Notes: generated from the letters alone by a model not told the origin. Counted from the first letter of the stretch, positions 35,449 through 45,700 are shown. The stretch is 64,000 nucleotides of DNA from Shewanella abyssi (GCF_023284025.1 NZ_JAKIKR010000010.1:43409-107408), one strand, 5' to 3'. Translations and numbers: made by a program.

Positions 35449-38106
35449 ATGAACTTATTGAATCGTATTTCAATAAAAACAAGGATGTTAGCATTAGTGT
35501 TACTCCCGTTATTGTTCACTGCATTTTTATCCGCACTGGAGATAAAAAAGCAAGCCAATAATGTGCAAGCACTCAATACTCTCAACCACCAAATTATCTT
35601 TTTAGAATCTTTTTCTGCACTGAATATAAAAATAAATCAAGCTAGAGAACAACTCTACGCGCAAGGTAACCCTTTCTTATTAGCAGACTTCACCCCTATG
35701 GTCGCTGAATTTCCACCGCTACTTTCCAAAGCGTTCACGGTCAAAAACAGCGATGATATCCAAGCATGGTTTGATAGCACTAAAGATGCTTTAACCGAAT
35801 CGCCTGAGCTAACAAAAGAGAGTGTTGCTGATTGGTCAACTTGGATGAGTGAACTGCAAGCGCAAGCGCTAATTGTTTTAGAAAAAGATAAGCTAGATGT
35901 GCCAGCACAGATTAACCAAAATCTCACCATACTATTTCAGTTGCAATGGTTGTCACTTTGGTCAGCAGAAGAGAAGTGGCTTATTAATCAGTTGCTCACA
36001 AATAGGAGTGACGCTGAGCTACTCACTCAATTAAACATGAGCGCTGAAAGACAGCAGCTTTACGTTGAACGCTTTATCAATATTAATGCCAAACCAGAGC
36101 AAGTCGATCTACTGTTGGCGACATTTTCAGACAAAGCATTTGAGCATAGTTATCAATTGCGCAGCGATATTTTACGGGGCAATATGTTAGTCGATAGTCC
36201 CGAATCCAATTTGGAGGCTTTTAGTCAACGCCTAAGTCTAATTCAGTTTGTTGTAACCACATTTTCAGAACAGTTGACCCGTAAAATTCACAGTGAAATA
36301 GCACAATCAAAAAATCTGATCATCATTTTCTGTAGCGCCTTATTTGCATCACTACTCATCATAGGAACAATAGGTGCCAACCTTTACCGCCGAATTCTCA
36401 ATTATCTAAACCACGTGATTAAAACCATGTCAAAAATTGAGGAAACACATGACTACTCGAATAAAATAAATGAAAGTGGCAACGACGAATTTAGCTTGTT
36501 TTCTAAAAAGCTCAACAACCTGATCCATGAGCGCTACTTAAATGATGAGAAAATTTTGCGCGCTAAATCTGATGCAGAAAATGCCAATAAAGCCAAAAGC
36601 TCATTTCTTGCTAATATGTCTCATGAAATCAGAACGCCATTGAATGGCATTATTGGTATGTCTGAAATTCTTGCAGGCACCAAACTGACGCCAGTACAAA
36701 ATGAGTATTTGGAAACCATAGAAACATCGTCGCACACCTTACTATTACTGATTAACGATATATTGGATCTGTCGAAAATTGAGTCTGGTAACCTTACCAT
36801 TGCCAACACCGACACTAATATTACTGAAGTCGTCTACGACACGTTAACAATGGTGCTCGCTAAGGTGGTTGAGAAAAATCTCGATCTGCAAATTGATATC
36901 CCGACAAATACGCCTTACCTCGTTTCACTTGACGAACATCGCATGCGTCAAGTACTAATGAACTTACTGTCAAATGCGGTCAAATTTACCCCTGAAGGTT
37001 TTATCAAGGTTACTGTTAGCTGTCAGTTTGATGAAAAGCCCTACGCCAATATGCAGATCAAAATTTATGATAGCGGCATTGGTATCGATAAAGACAAGCA
37101 ACAACAGATCTTCTCTCCGTTTATTCAAGAAGATGGCTCTATTACCCGTGAATTTGGCGGCACAGGCTTAGGTCTTGCTATATGTAAACAACTAGTCGAA
37201 TTAATGGGTGGTGACATCAAGATCAGTTCAGAAAAAGGTAAAGGCAGTTGTTTTTCTGTTGAATTTAAAGCGCGTATTATTGCGCAAGAAGCGCCTATAC
37301 AGGATGAGTTTAAACACCTTACCTCAGCGCTTATTTCCAGCAATGATGACACTATAGAAACCCTTGATGACGCCTGCATCAGACAGGGGTTCAAGCTCAA
37401 TTATCGTTATCCATCCTGCTTTGATCTTCTACAAGATAAACAATCATTCGATGTGCTTTTTGTTGATAACTCCTCTATCACTAGAGAGGCTTTAGCGACT
37501 TTACCTGAGTTATTGTCTCAACAAGATATCTTTACCATTGCCATCAACACGCCCTCAGAGCAACGTGTCCTTGAGAATATAGACGCCACTATTACCCTGC
37601 CATTACTGGGTAGACGCTTTAACAACGCCATTCGCCACGGTTTAGAAAATAGAGAACTACGCACAAAAGTAGTATCTGAAACGGATCTGGTAGCGGACAG
37701 CAACATCGCTGAAGAAAAAGTAAAAGTCGTTATTCTGATTGTCGAAGACAATCTGGTAAACCAGAAGGTGGCATCTTTACTGGTGAAACAAGCTGGGTTT
37801 GACTTTATTATTGCCAATAATGGACTCGAAGCATTCGAGTTCATTACCAAAGGTGAAGTCATTAACGCTATTTTAATGGATTGCATGATGCCCATTATGG
37901 ATGGCTTCACCGCAACAGAAAAAATCAGAGAATGGGAAAAGCTAAACTCTCAACAGCGCTTACCTATCATTGCACTCACCGCCAGTGTCTTAGATCAAGA
38001 TATCGAAAAATGCTTTGAGTCAGGTATGGATGACTACTTGGCGAAACCCTTTAAAAAAGAGGTGTTACTCGACAAACTAAAGTTAGTCTCTAAACTTGCC
38101 AGCTAA
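35449..38106 (+). CDS. hybrid sensor histidine kinase (HisKA-HATPase-REC), no Hpt
   Basis: An inner-membrane sensor of 885 residues. TM1 is near residues 10-27, then a helical periplasmic region of about 260 residues, TM2 near 288-312, a HAMP-like linker, HisKA with His392 in MSHEIRTPLNG, HATPase with NLLSNAVKFTP, DSGIGID and FGGTGLGLAI, a degenerate receiver-like stretch, and a C-terminal receiver with Asp811 in LMDCMMPIMDG and Lys in YLAKPF. The lack of an Hpt domain means it needs a separate one, and one is encoded 4.5 kb upstream. AAGGAG five bases before the ATG fixes the start over an upstream TTG. Confidence 0.9.
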   Translation: MNLLNRISIKTRMLALVLLPLLFTAFLSALEIKKQANNVQALNTLNHQIIFLESFSALNIKINQAREQLYAQGNPFLLADFTPMVAEFPPLLSKAFTVKNSDDIQAWFDSTKDALTESPELTKESVADWSTWMSELQAQALIVLEKDKLDVPAQINQNLTILFQLQWLSLWSAEEKWLINQLLTNRSDAELLTQLNMSAERQQLYVERFININAKPEQVDLLLATFSDKAFEHSYQLRSDILRGNMLVDSPESNLEAFSQRLSLIQFVVTTFSEQLTRKIHSEIAQSKNLIIIFCSALFASLLIIGTIGANLYRRILNYLNHVIKTMSKIEETHDYSNKINESGNDEFSLFSKKLNNLIHERYLNDEKILRAKSDAENANKAKSSFLANMSHEIRTPLNGIIGMSEILAGTKLTPVQNEYLETIETSSHTLLLLINDILDLSKIESGNLTIANTDTNITEVVYDTLTMVLAKVVEKNLDLQIDIPTNTPYLVSLDEHRMRQVLMNLLSNAVKFTPEGFIKVTVSCQFDEKPYANMQIKIYDSGIGIDKDKQQQIFSPFIQEDGSITREFGGTGLGLAICKQLVELMGGDIKISSEKGKGSCFSVEFKARIIAQEAPIQDEFKHLTSALISSNDDTIETLDDACIRQGFKLNYRYPSCFDLLQDKQSFDVLFVDNSSITREALATLPELLSQQDIFTIAINTPSEQRVLENIDATITLPLLGRRFNNAIRHGLENRELRTKVVSETDLVADSNIAEEKVKVVILIVEDNLVNQKVASLLVKQAGFDFIIANNGLEAFEFITKGEVINAILMDCMMPIMDGFTATEKIREWEKLNSQQRLPIIALTASVLDQDIEKCFESGMDDYLAKPFKKEVLLDKLKLVSKLAS

Positions 38107-38222
38107 AACTTCCACATATACAAGTCGCCCGCTTCGGTGATCGCCACGATCACCGCCAGCGACTGCTCAGTTCAGAAGAGCTTGCTTACCTGCAAAAGTT
38201 AATGCTAGACGAAAAGAAATAA
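38105..38222 (+). pseudogene. possible gene remnant downstream of the kinase
   Basis: An open stretch without a start reads ... VARFGDRHDHRQRLLS ... SEELAYLQKLMLDEKK and then stop, and looks like the C-terminus of a protein whose 5' end is missing. A perfect 9-bp hairpin (CGGTGATCG/CGATCACCG, 38135-38155) lies inside it. Weak evidence, codon pattern only. Confidence 0.25.
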
Positions 38223-38332
38223 CCTTAATAGCTGACATATTTCATGGCTTTTATAACACCACTTGCGCTAGTGTATTAGCGCTTATCTCATTATAAAAAT
38301 TACAGAAATATTTGAAGGGTAGGAACAACAAC

Positions 38333-40402
38333 ATGAAAAACTTCAACAAGCTAACCCTGCTTGCTACTGCAATGGCAACATTGCTCGGTACCAGTATGGT
38401 CACCTCAGCAGCAGAAAGAACTCACGACATTATTATCGATGATTTCTTTGATATTGGCGGCATGAGCTCAGTGACATTAAGCCCCAATGGTAAGAAGGCA
38501 CTTTGGCTAGAAGCCCGCTGGGACAAAGAACTGGATAAAAGCCAACGAGATCTGTGGCTGCTCGACACCAAAAGTGGTGACAGTAAACGCCTTACATTCA
38601 CTAATGAAAGTGAATCCAGCCCACAATGGAGTCCTGACGGGCAACATATCTACTTTCTGGGTAAGGTAAAACAAGAATCAGCCAAGGCACCATACAACGG
38701 TAAGACACAGGTTTTCCGCATTGCAGTCGCAGGCGGTGACATGCAACCGATGACTAAAGAGGTTGAAGGTGTTAACGGGTTTCAGCTCAGCAATGACGGC
38801 AACAGCGTTTATTTCTTAGCCACTAAAACAGTAAAAGACAAAGATGATTGGGCCTCGATGCGAGCCGGTCACTCAGCGCCTAAATATGGCCATGGCGAAC
38901 GTAAAACAAACCCGTTATACCAGCTCAATCTTCAACACTTTAAGCAACAGCTATTACTCGATGACGATAAAGTAGTTTGGGAGTTCAAGGTCAATGACGA
39001 TGGCAGCAAAATAGCGCGGATCACGACTGACGATAACGAGCTGGTTAGACTGGAAGGTTGGTCTGACGTTGAAGTCTTCGATACTAAAACAAAAACCAAT
39101 AGCATCCTCGCAGATAAGCAATGGCGCGACCAAGCTCCTTCGCCATATGGTTGGTTATTAGGGCTAAGTTGGCAGGAAAATAACAACCAACTCGCCTTTA
39201 GAATCGATTTTGACGGTCACCCAGGTAAGCTCTTCATCGCCAATGCACAAGCAACTGATGCACCATCGCTTGAAGTGACGCGCAGCGGAGATGTCACCTT
39301 AAACTCCGGCGACATAAAGTGGCGACCAGATAGCGACGAGATCTGCTATCGCGGCGCTGATCATGCTCGAGTAAAGCTATTTTGTACCGAAATTGATGAT
39401 GGCGAACAGGGAGATACTCGTACTGTAATTAATGGCGATATGGTCATTGGTAGCTACAGCTTTAGCCAAAATGGTAAACGCGTCGCCTTTAGCCACAACG
39501 GTTTAGATCACTTTTCAGATATGTTTATTGCCGATGCTAATAGCAGCCGCGCTAAAGCGAAACGCCTGAGCAACATCAATCCACAAGTCGATAGCTGGAA
39601 ACTCCCTCAAGTGTCTATCGTTAGCTGGAAGGCGCCTGACGGTAGTGTTGTTGAAGGTATATTGGATCTACCCGCAGACTATAAAAAGTCTGATGGTCCG
39701 TTACCATTAGTGGTGCAAATTCACGGCGGACCGACATCAGCAACGCCTTACGCTTTACAGCATCGCTCTTATGGACGCTCAACATTTACTGCCAAAGGCT
39801 GGGCATTGCTGTCGCCTAACTATCGTGGTTCTACCGGTTATGGTGATAAGTTCTTAACTGATTTAGTTGGTAAAGAGCACGACATCGAAGTTAAAGACAT
39901 TATCGCTGGTGTCGATCAACTTATTAGCGACGGTATTGTTGATGGTGACAAAATGGCAGTGATGGGCTGGAGTAACGGTGGTTACCTGACTAATGCTTTG
40001 ATCAGCACCACTGAACGCTTTAAAGCGGCAAGCTCTGGCGCGGGTGTATTTGATCAACGTCTGCAGTGGATGCTCGAAGACACACCGGGTCACGTGGTTA
40101 ACTTTATGGAAGGCCTACCTTGGGAAAAGCCAGAGGCCTACACCCATGGCTCATCACTTAGTTATGCAGACAAAATCAAAACACCTACGCTTATCCATAT
40201 CGGCGAAAACGATCAACGAGTGCCCGCAGGGCATGCACAAGGTCTGTATCGCGCCCTAAAGCACTACCTAAACGTGCCTGTTGAGCTCATTGTTTATCCT
40301 GGCGAAGGCCATGGATTAAGTAAATATCAACATCGAAAAGCCAAGATGGAGTGGGATCAGCAATGGTTCGAGCACTATGTTTTAGGCAAGCCAGTCGAAT
40401 AA
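38333..40402 (+). CDS. S9 family prolyl oligopeptidase-type peptidase
   Basis: An exported serine peptidase of 689 residues. The signal peptide ends near TSAAAERT. The N-terminal two thirds form a beta-propeller with TolB/WD-like repeats (LSPNGKKALWLEARW, SPQWSPDGQHIYFLGK). The alpha/beta-hydrolase domain has HGGPTSATPY, the nucleophile in GWSNGGYLTNA (Ser near residue 546), an Asp in GENDQRVP and His in GEGHGLSK. Such enzymes release dipeptides or acyl-aminoacyl residues from peptides in the periplasm. Monocistronic with a terminator behind it. Confidence 0.92.
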   Translation: MKNFNKLTLLATAMATLLGTSMVTSAAERTHDIIIDDFFDIGGMSSVTLSPNGKKALWLEARWDKELDKSQRDLWLLDTKSGDSKRLTFTNESESSPQWSPDGQHIYFLGKVKQESAKAPYNGKTQVFRIAVAGGDMQPMTKEVEGVNGFQLSNDGNSVYFLATKTVKDKDDWASMRAGHSAPKYGHGERKTNPLYQLNLQHFKQQLLLDDDKVVWEFKVNDDGSKIARITTDDNELVRLEGWSDVEVFDTKTKTNSILADKQWRDQAPSPYGWLLGLSWQENNNQLAFRIDFDGHPGKLFIANAQATDAPSLEVTRSGDVTLNSGDIKWRPDSDEICYRGADHARVKLFCTEIDDGEQGDTRTVINGDMVIGSYSFSQNGKRVAFSHNGLDHFSDMFIADANSSRAKAKRLSNINPQVDSWKLPQVSIVSWKAPDGSVVEGILDLPADYKKSDGPLPLVVQIHGGPTSATPYALQHRSYGRSTFTAKGWALLSPNYRGSTGYGDKFLTDLVGKEHDIEVKDIIAGVDQLISDGIVDGDKMAVMGWSNGGYLTNALISTTERFKAASSGAGVFDQRLQWMLEDTPGHVVNFMEGLPWEKPEAYTHGSSLSYADKIKTPTLIHIGENDQRVPAGHAQGLYRALKHYLNVPVELIVYPGEGHGLSKYQHRKAKMEWDQQWFEHYVLGKPVE

Positions 40403-40424
40403 GTTAACCAGTAGCCATTAATAG

Positions 40425-40448
40425 AAGCGCCTCATTAGGCGCTTTTTT
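40425..40448 (+). terminator. intrinsic terminator after the S9 peptidase
   Basis: AAGCGCCT/AGGCGCTT stem with a CATT loop, followed by T residues. Confidence 0.88.
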
Positions 40449-40557
40449 AATGAGATACAAACATCAGTATAAAAGGCATTCACTTTCCGTTCAGGATGGC
40501 TATGCTAAGGTTGATACCAATCAGTATAAGTCCAGTTTGCTCGATAAGGATAACTCA

Positions 40558-41124
40558 ATGACAAGCTTCATCAAACGGATCACCGCCAGTTTATGTTTAC
40601 TCGCCAGCATGATGATCATGCCACAAGCTTTAGCTGAAGACGGCTATAGCCAAGCCAAAAGTACTTTCCAGCAAGCGAACCAAACCCAAAAGTTCTTCGA
40701 TACCGCATACGGTTACGCACTATTTCCGACCATAGGTAAAGGCGGAATTGGTATCGGTGCAGCTTATGGCAAGGGGCGCGTCTATCAAGGTGGCAATTAC
40801 CAAGGTGACACCAGCCTGACTCAAGTCTCTTTTGGTTTTCAGTTCGGCGGCCAAGCCTATAGTGAAGTCATCTTCTTTAAAGATAAAGCCGCTTATAAAG
40901 ATTTCACCAGCGGCAGCTTTGAGTTCGGTGCACAGGCTTCTGCAGTGGCGATTACCATCGGCGCCAACGCACAAGCTGGTACTACAGGTAATTCAGCTGG
41001 AGCTGGTAAGAAAGCCGCTACAGCGTCTTATATTAACGGCATGGCCGTGTTTACCGTGGCCAAGGGTGGCTTAATGTTTGAAGCCGCATTGGCAGGCCAA
41101 TCCTTCACCTTTGAAGAGAAATAG
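40558..41124 (+). CDS. SYLF (YSC84) domain lipid-binding protein, exported
   Basis: A 188-residue protein with a signal peptide (LCLLASMMIMPQALAED) and a SYLF-type domain: FFDTAYGYALFPTIGKGGIGIGAAYGKG, GDTSLTQVSFGFQFGGQAYSEVIFF. SYLF domains bind phosphoinositides in eukaryotes; bacterial exported forms are uncharacterised and probably envelope-associated. AAGGA before the ATG sets the start; an upstream in-frame start overlaps the terminator of the previous gene. Confidence 0.83.
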   Translation: MTSFIKRITASLCLLASMMIMPQALAEDGYSQAKSTFQQANQTQKFFDTAYGYALFPTIGKGGIGIGAAYGKGRVYQGGNYQGDTSLTQVSFGFQFGGQAYSEVIFFKDKAAYKDFTSGSFEFGAQASAVAITIGANAQAGTTGNSAGAGKKAATASYINGMAVFTVAKGGLMFEAALAGQSFTFEEK

Positions 41125-41218
41125 GCTGGTTGTGGCTTAAGGAAATGCAGCGACGAGGGCGTGCGAGATAAGCTAAGACGGCAAAATTCGGACAATCGTT
41201 CTAGGCTCGAGTATTAGA

Positions 41219-41323
41219 GGTTCTAGGTTCTAGGTTCTAGGTTCTAGGTTCTAGGTTCTAGGTTCTAGGTTCTAGGTTCTAGGTTCTAGGTTCTAGGTTC
41301 TAGGTTCTAGGTTCTAGGTTCTA
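41219..41323. repeat. heptanucleotide tandem repeat (GGTTCTA)15
   Basis: Fifteen perfect copies of the 7-bp unit GGTTCTA, preceded by an imperfect TTCTAGGCTC and TTAGAGG. It lies between the SYLF gene and the convergent 41384 gene, outside any reading frame. The repeated CTAG is notable because that tetramer is usually rare in enterobacterial-type genomes. Confidence 0.97.
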
Positions 41324-41383
41324 GCAATGATATTGAAAGCTAAAACCTAGACGCATCACACCCCTTCACTTAAACAGGATGCC

Positions 41384-41968
41384 TTACTTATGCCCCCAAG
41401 GTGCAGGCGGCAGTGCAACCGGTTTAGTCAGATCAAAATCGACTCTGAAATCACGATTTTCACGAGTTAAGCGATAAGTAAACTCTCCAGGGTGACTGTA
41501 CATATGCCACACGTTAGTAATCGAAACATCTAAACCGTTGTCTCTAAAATTGTTAATTGAATAGGCATCAACTGGAAAGGATTGCTCGGTAGTGCTGCCC
41601 ATACTCGCCGTCATGCCGCCGTACATGGTGACCTTATCTTCACTGCCATCTTGATGGCGATGGTCGTGCGCTAGATGCAAACCGTATTGCGTTTTAGTGA
41701 TCACCCAGGTGCGAGAGTGATCGTCACCGACGTGAAATGGCACCTTAAGCACGGTGTCACTGCATTCGCGTACATGCATAATCAGTTTCTTACCGCTAAA
41801 CGCCGAATCAGCGCTATTACCCGCCGTCACTGTACCTTCAAATGCTTTGCCACAATGGGCTGCAATACTATCAAAAAAGGTTGTTTGTTCGGTGGTTACA
41901 GCCGTAGCAGGCAAGGCAAAAGTCGCAGCCGTTAACAGGCCAATCTGTGAGTATTTTGTTATTTTCAT
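41384..41968 (-). CDS. exported protein of unknown function
   Basis: A 194-residue protein with a Sec signal peptide (GLLTAATFALPATAVT). The mature part has two Cys residues (AAHCGKAF, VRECSDTV) and a His-rich stretch HLAHDHRHQDGS. It looks like a compact soluble periplasmic domain, family not recognised. GGAGATAAT before the ATG supports this start over the slightly longer frame. Confidence 0.75.
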   Translation of the reverse strand: MKITKYSQIGLLTAATFALPATAVTTEQTTFFDSIAAHCGKAFEGTVTAGNSADSAFSGKKLIMHVRECSDTVLKVPFHVGDDHSRTWVITKTQYGLHLAHDHRHQDGSEDKVTMYGGMTASMGSTTEQSFPVDAYSINNFRDNGLDVSITNVWHMYSHPGEFTYRLTRENRDFRVDFDLTKPVALPPAPWGHK

Positions 41969-42227
41969 TATTATCTCCAATGATTTGTGACTAACTCTAT
42001 CATAAAGAGATAAATTTTAACTTAAGCAGAGTAAAGACATAATCCACGCCAATAAGCAGGGGAAACGTCTAGTTAAAATGAACTAGTCACCAGCATACTT
42101 TCGACTGATATGAAGACAATATACAAAATCCACATTGCTATCGATTATCTCAACTGTTAGCTTCCATAATTAGTGAAATTCAACGTTCGATAATATTTAA
42201 TATTATAAAACCTATCGAGACAGTAGA

Positions 42228-42635
42228 GTGAAATCAAAAATACTAAATAAGACAAGAAACATTATTGGTTATATCTTTATTATTACTGCTGGATTTAGCA
42301 TTGGCATTGGGACTAAGTATGGTTTTGACCTATACAATCAGCAACCAAATCTAATTGCAACAAACACTAGTCATCATTATCAAGGCATTGATAGTAAGGT
42401 GATTATCTACACCACCCAGTGGTGCCCTTTCTGTAAAAAAGCTAAGCAGTACTTAACAGAGCATAACATTGATTATATTGAAAGAGATATTGAATCAGGC
42501 AATAGAGAAACCATAGAACTATATGAGTCTATGGGCTACCCAGGAGTTCCAAAGATAGTCATCGGCAGCATAATAATAAATGGGTTTAATGAATCATTAT
42601 TATCAAAAGAACTCAAGTCGCAAAATTTACTTTAG
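42228..42635 (+). CDS. membrane-anchored glutaredoxin-like protein
   Basis: A 135-residue protein with an N-terminal membrane segment (IIGYIFIITAGFSIGIGTKYG) and a glutaredoxin fold: TTQWCPFCKKAKQYL (active site CPFC), IDYIERDIES and GYPGVPKIVIG with the cis-Pro. The GTG start has a GAGACAGTAGA leader. If the signal segment orients the domain outward, it would act as a periplasmic thiol-disulfide protein. The gene and its surroundings are clearly more AT-rich than the neighbours, which suggests acquisition. A Cys-rich exported peptide gene follows. Confidence 0.8.
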   Translation: MKSKILNKTRNIIGYIFIITAGFSIGIGTKYGFDLYNQQPNLIATNTSHHYQGIDSKVIIYTTQWCPFCKKAKQYLTEHNIDYIERDIESGNRETIELYESMGYPGVPKIVIGSIIINGFNESLLSKELKSQNLL

Positions 42636-42776
42636 AAAAAATCTTTATCCTCACTATAAACAAACTAATAATCGGCTCTGTTTAGTAAAAAGCATCCATT
42701 TATGTTTAATAAAACTAAACAATGGCTTATTTAAAGCAAACCATAACAATTCATCATTTAATTAAAGGGAAGTATC

Positions 42777-43058
42777 ATGATTAATAAAAAACTAGCAGTA
42801 TTAGCGGCAAGCATAGGCCTAGGCTTAAGCTCATTCTATGCTATCTCGGCACCAACATGTGATATGGCCGCAAGATGTTACTATCAAAACGATCGTGATG
42901 TTAGTAATTGCACGCGAGCCACAAATCCAGTAGTGATCGATGGGGTGCGTTACGATAGATATAACACTCGCGCCGAATGTGAAGCGGCGTACGCCGGTGA
43001 TTTACAACAATGTCTAGCCGGTGATTGGGATGGTCCAGGAAAGCCATTTGGGTGCTAA
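42777..43058 (+). CDS. small exported six-cysteine protein
   Basis: A 93-residue protein with signal peptide (LAASIGLGLSSFYAISA-AP) and a mature part of about 68 residues with six Cys (TCDMAARC, SNCT, AECE, QQCL, FGC-stop), enough for three disulfides. The start has AAAGGGAAGTATC. It follows the glutaredoxin-like gene by 141 bp in the same direction and could be its substrate; that is an inference. Family not recognised. Confidence 0.72.
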   Translation: MINKKLAVLAASIGLGLSSFYAISAPTCDMAARCYYQNDRDVSNCTRATNPVVIDGVRYDRYNTRAECEAAYAGDLQQCLAGDWDGPGKPFGC

Positions 43059-43072
43059 TTAGATAAAGAGTC

Positions 43073-43104
43073 GATGGGTGTAACTCAAATGACTTACACC
43101 CATC
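43073..43104 (+). terminator. stem-loop terminator after the six-Cys gene
   Basis: GATGGGTGTAA/TTACACCCATC, 11 bp, with a ten-base loop, followed by a moderately T-rich stretch. Confidence 0.6.
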
Positions 43105-43152
43105 ATCATTTTATTCTCAACAAACTCAAACAATCATCTCATCTGTGAATAA

Positions 43153-45462
43153 TTATCTTTGATGTTTCGGTGTAGTGCCCCAGGCATTTTTCTTTACAGG
43201 ACGCTGGCCACCAGATTTCGATTGAGCACCTTTTGACTGGGCTGGTTTAGCTTGCCCTGACTTATTTGCACCACCGGCTTTCTTAGCTGTACCGCCCTTG
43301 TTGCCATCTGCTTGCTTACGGTCATCAAACTGATCGGCTGAGAAACGGGTGAAAGCCTTCTTACCTTTACCATCATCTTTAGTGACTAGCTTCTTTTTAC
43401 TGCGCAATGCTTCTCGCTCTTGACGCGATTCAGCGGGCACTAGGCATGAAGGGCTGTTTCCAATCAGTTTCTCTTTACCCATCTCAATTAGCGCTTCACG
43501 GATCATTGGCCAGCCAGCTTCATCGTGATATCGCAGCAGAGCTTTATGCAGTTTTCGCTGTCGTCCCTTCTTGGGAACAGAGATATGCTCACTAGTGTGT
43601 TTCACATTTTTCAGCGAGTTAAGTTCTGTATGGTAGACCGTGGTCGCATTGGCCATCGGTGATGGATAGAAGTTCTGCACCTGATCGAGTTTAAACTTTT
43701 CCGCCTTTAACCATAGCGCGAGGTTAACCATATCTTCATTGGTTGTTCCTGGATGCGCCGAGATAAAATAGGGGATCAGATACTGCTTCTTACCCGCTTG
43801 CTGCGAATATTTGTCGAATAACTCTTTGAATTTGTCATAGCTGCCCATACCGGGCTTCATCATCATATCGAGAGGACCTTTCTCGGTATGTTCTGGTGCA
43901 ATCTTCAGGTAGCCACCCACATGATGGGTCGCTAATTCTTTGACATAGCGAGGATCTTCGATCGCTAAATCATAACGAACCCCTGACGCAATCAAGATCT
44001 TTTTAATACCTGGAATTTCTCTTGCGGCGCGATATAGATCTATCGTTGGCTGATGATCAGTATCCATATGGCCACAAATATCGGGGAAGATACAGGAGAG
44101 TCGACGGCAGGTTTGCTCCGCCTTTTCACTCTTACAGCCTAAGTGATACATGTTGGCCGTGGGGCCACCAAGATCTGAAATCACCCCAGTAAAACCAGGG
44201 ACCTTCCCTTGAATATCTTTAATCTCTTTCACAATAGAGTCTTGTGAACGGCTTTGAATAATGCGGCCTTCATGTTCGGTGATCGAACAAAATGAGCAAC
44301 CACCGAAACAACCACGCATGATATTGATCGAGGTCTTGATCATGTCATAGGCCGGGATCTTCTCGCTACCATACGAAGGGTGAGCGACACGCTGATAAGC
44401 CAGATCAAACACACCATCCATCTCATCGGTATTAAGTGGCAAAGCGGGAGGATTGACCCAGATAGCGCGCTCTGCATGAACTTGAAATAGTGCTCTAGCA
44501 CAACCCGGGTTTTGCTCCTGATGCAAAATACGCGAAGCATGGGCATAGAGATACTTATCGCTTGCGACCTTTTCATAGCTAGGCAGCTGAATATAACTCT
44601 TCTCCCAAGGCTTAGGCTTGGGCGGTTGAACAGTGATAACCTTAGGGGCGTCGTTATCGAATATTTTCTCATCGGTTGGGCCGGAAAGATTTTTACAGCC
44701 GACATCATCGGCGCCATAAGGGTTGGGAATAGCATCAATCTTATGTTGCTGATCGATTTTACGTGAATCGATTCCGCTCCACTCCGGTAGCGGCTCCTTA
44801 CGGATCACCGTGGTACCACGGATATCATGCATATCTGCCATCAACTCACCGGCGCCCAGCCGATGGGAGATCTCAACCAGGGGTCGTTCAGCGTTACCGT
44901 AGACTAAAATATCGGCCTTAGCATCTAAAATGACTGAACGGCGAACCTTATCTGACCAATAATCATAATGTGCCGTACGGCGCAGACTGGCCTCAATACC
45001 ACCAATCACCACCGGCACTTGTTTGAAGGCCTCTTTACAGCGCTGAGTATAAACGGTCACCGCGCGATCGGGGCGCTTGCCACCAATATTGCCCGGCGTA
45101 TAGGCATCATCATGGCGCATTCGTCGCTCTGCGGTATAACGGTTGATCATCGAATCCATATTGCCAGCAGTAACCCCAAAGTAGAGGTTTGGCTTGCCTA
45201 GCTTCATAAAGTCATCTTTATTAGACCAGTCAGGCTGTGAGATGATCCCCACTCTAAAGCCCTGAGCTTCGAGCATGCGGCCAATGATGGCCATGCCAAA
45301 ACTTGGATGATCCACATAAGCATCACCTGTGACTATGATGATGTCACAACTATCCCAACCTAGCTTATTCATCTCTTTACGAGACATAGGTAAAAACGGC
45401 GCTGGACGAGTAAGCTCAGAGCGATACTTGGAATGAGTAAATAATGTGGATTCTACTTGCAT
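43153..45462 (-). CDS. ygiQ: YgiQ family radical SAM protein
   Basis: A cytoplasmic protein of 769 residues. A UPF0313-type N-terminal domain ([20 protein letters not shown]) precedes the radical SAM core with the iron-sulfur motif [16 protein letters not shown] near residue 380. Further conserved stretches include [34 protein letters not shown] and [15 protein letters not shown]. The last 80 residues are Lys/Gly/Gln-rich and disordered. The chemical reaction of YgiQ is not established. It stands alone. Confidence 0.92.
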   Translation of the reverse strand: MQVESTLFTHSKYRSELTRPAPFLPMSRKEMNKLGWDSCDIIIVTGDAYVDHPSFGMAIIGRMLEAQGFRVGIISQPDWSNKDDFMKLGKPNLYFGVTAGNMDSMINRYTAERRMRHDDAYTPGNIGGKRPDRAVTVYTQRCKEAFKQVPVVIGGIEASLRRTAHYDYWSDKVRRSVILDAKADILVYGNAERPLVEISHRLGAGELMADMHDIRGTTVIRKEPLPEWSGIDSRKIDQQHKIDAIPNPYGADDVGCKNLSGPTDEKIFDNDAPKVITVQPPKPKPWEKSYIQLPSYEKVASDKYLYAHASRILHQEQNPGCARALFQVHAERAIWVNPPALPLNTDEMDGVFDLAYQRVAHPSYGSEKIPAYDMIKTSINIMRGCFGGCSFCSITEHEGRIIQSRSQDSIVKEIKDIQGKVPGFTGVISDLGGPTANMYHLGCKSEKAEQTCRRLSCIFPDICGHMDTDHQPTIDLYRAAREIPGIKKILIASGVRYDLAIEDPRYVKELATHHVGGYLKIAPEHTEKGPLDMMMKPGMGSYDKFKELFDKYSQQAGKKQYLIPYFISAHPGTTNEDMVNLALWLKAEKFKLDQVQNFYPSPMANATTVYHTELNSLKNVKHTSEHISVPKKGRQRKLHKALLRYHDEAGWPMIREALIEMGKEKLIGNSPSCLVPAESRQEREALRSKKKLVTKDDGKGKKAFTRFSADQFDDRKQADGNKGGTAKKAGGANKSGQAKPAQSKGAQSKSGGQRPVKKNAWGTTPKHQR

Positions 45463-45566
45463 TGATTAGACAGCCTAACTTAGAAACAAAAAATACGGGT
45501 TACACGCCCCAGTGCCAGCTCACATCGGGGACGCGGAGTATAACAGGCTCCGCTCCGCAGGTGTGA

Positions 45567-45599
45567 CTAAAAAAGCATCGAATTGATGCTTTTTTTAGT
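45567..45599 (-). terminator. bidirectional-type terminator between MAPEG and ygiQ genes
   Basis: AAAAAAGCATC/GATGCTTTTTT with a five-base loop. It lies downstream of the MAPEG gene on the - strand. Confidence 0.82.
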
Positions 45600-45700
45600 A
45601 TAGCTGCTAAGCCCTTTAATTGGCTGTGGGTATTGCTAGGCGGGACTTGTTAGCTTTTAGCACGCTAATATCTAAAACAGGATGATGTCTATTGCTGTGA

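Noticed and set aside
41219..41323. CRISPR or telomere-type repeat
   Set aside because: A pure 7-bp microsatellite without spacers, internal to the sequence and not at an end.
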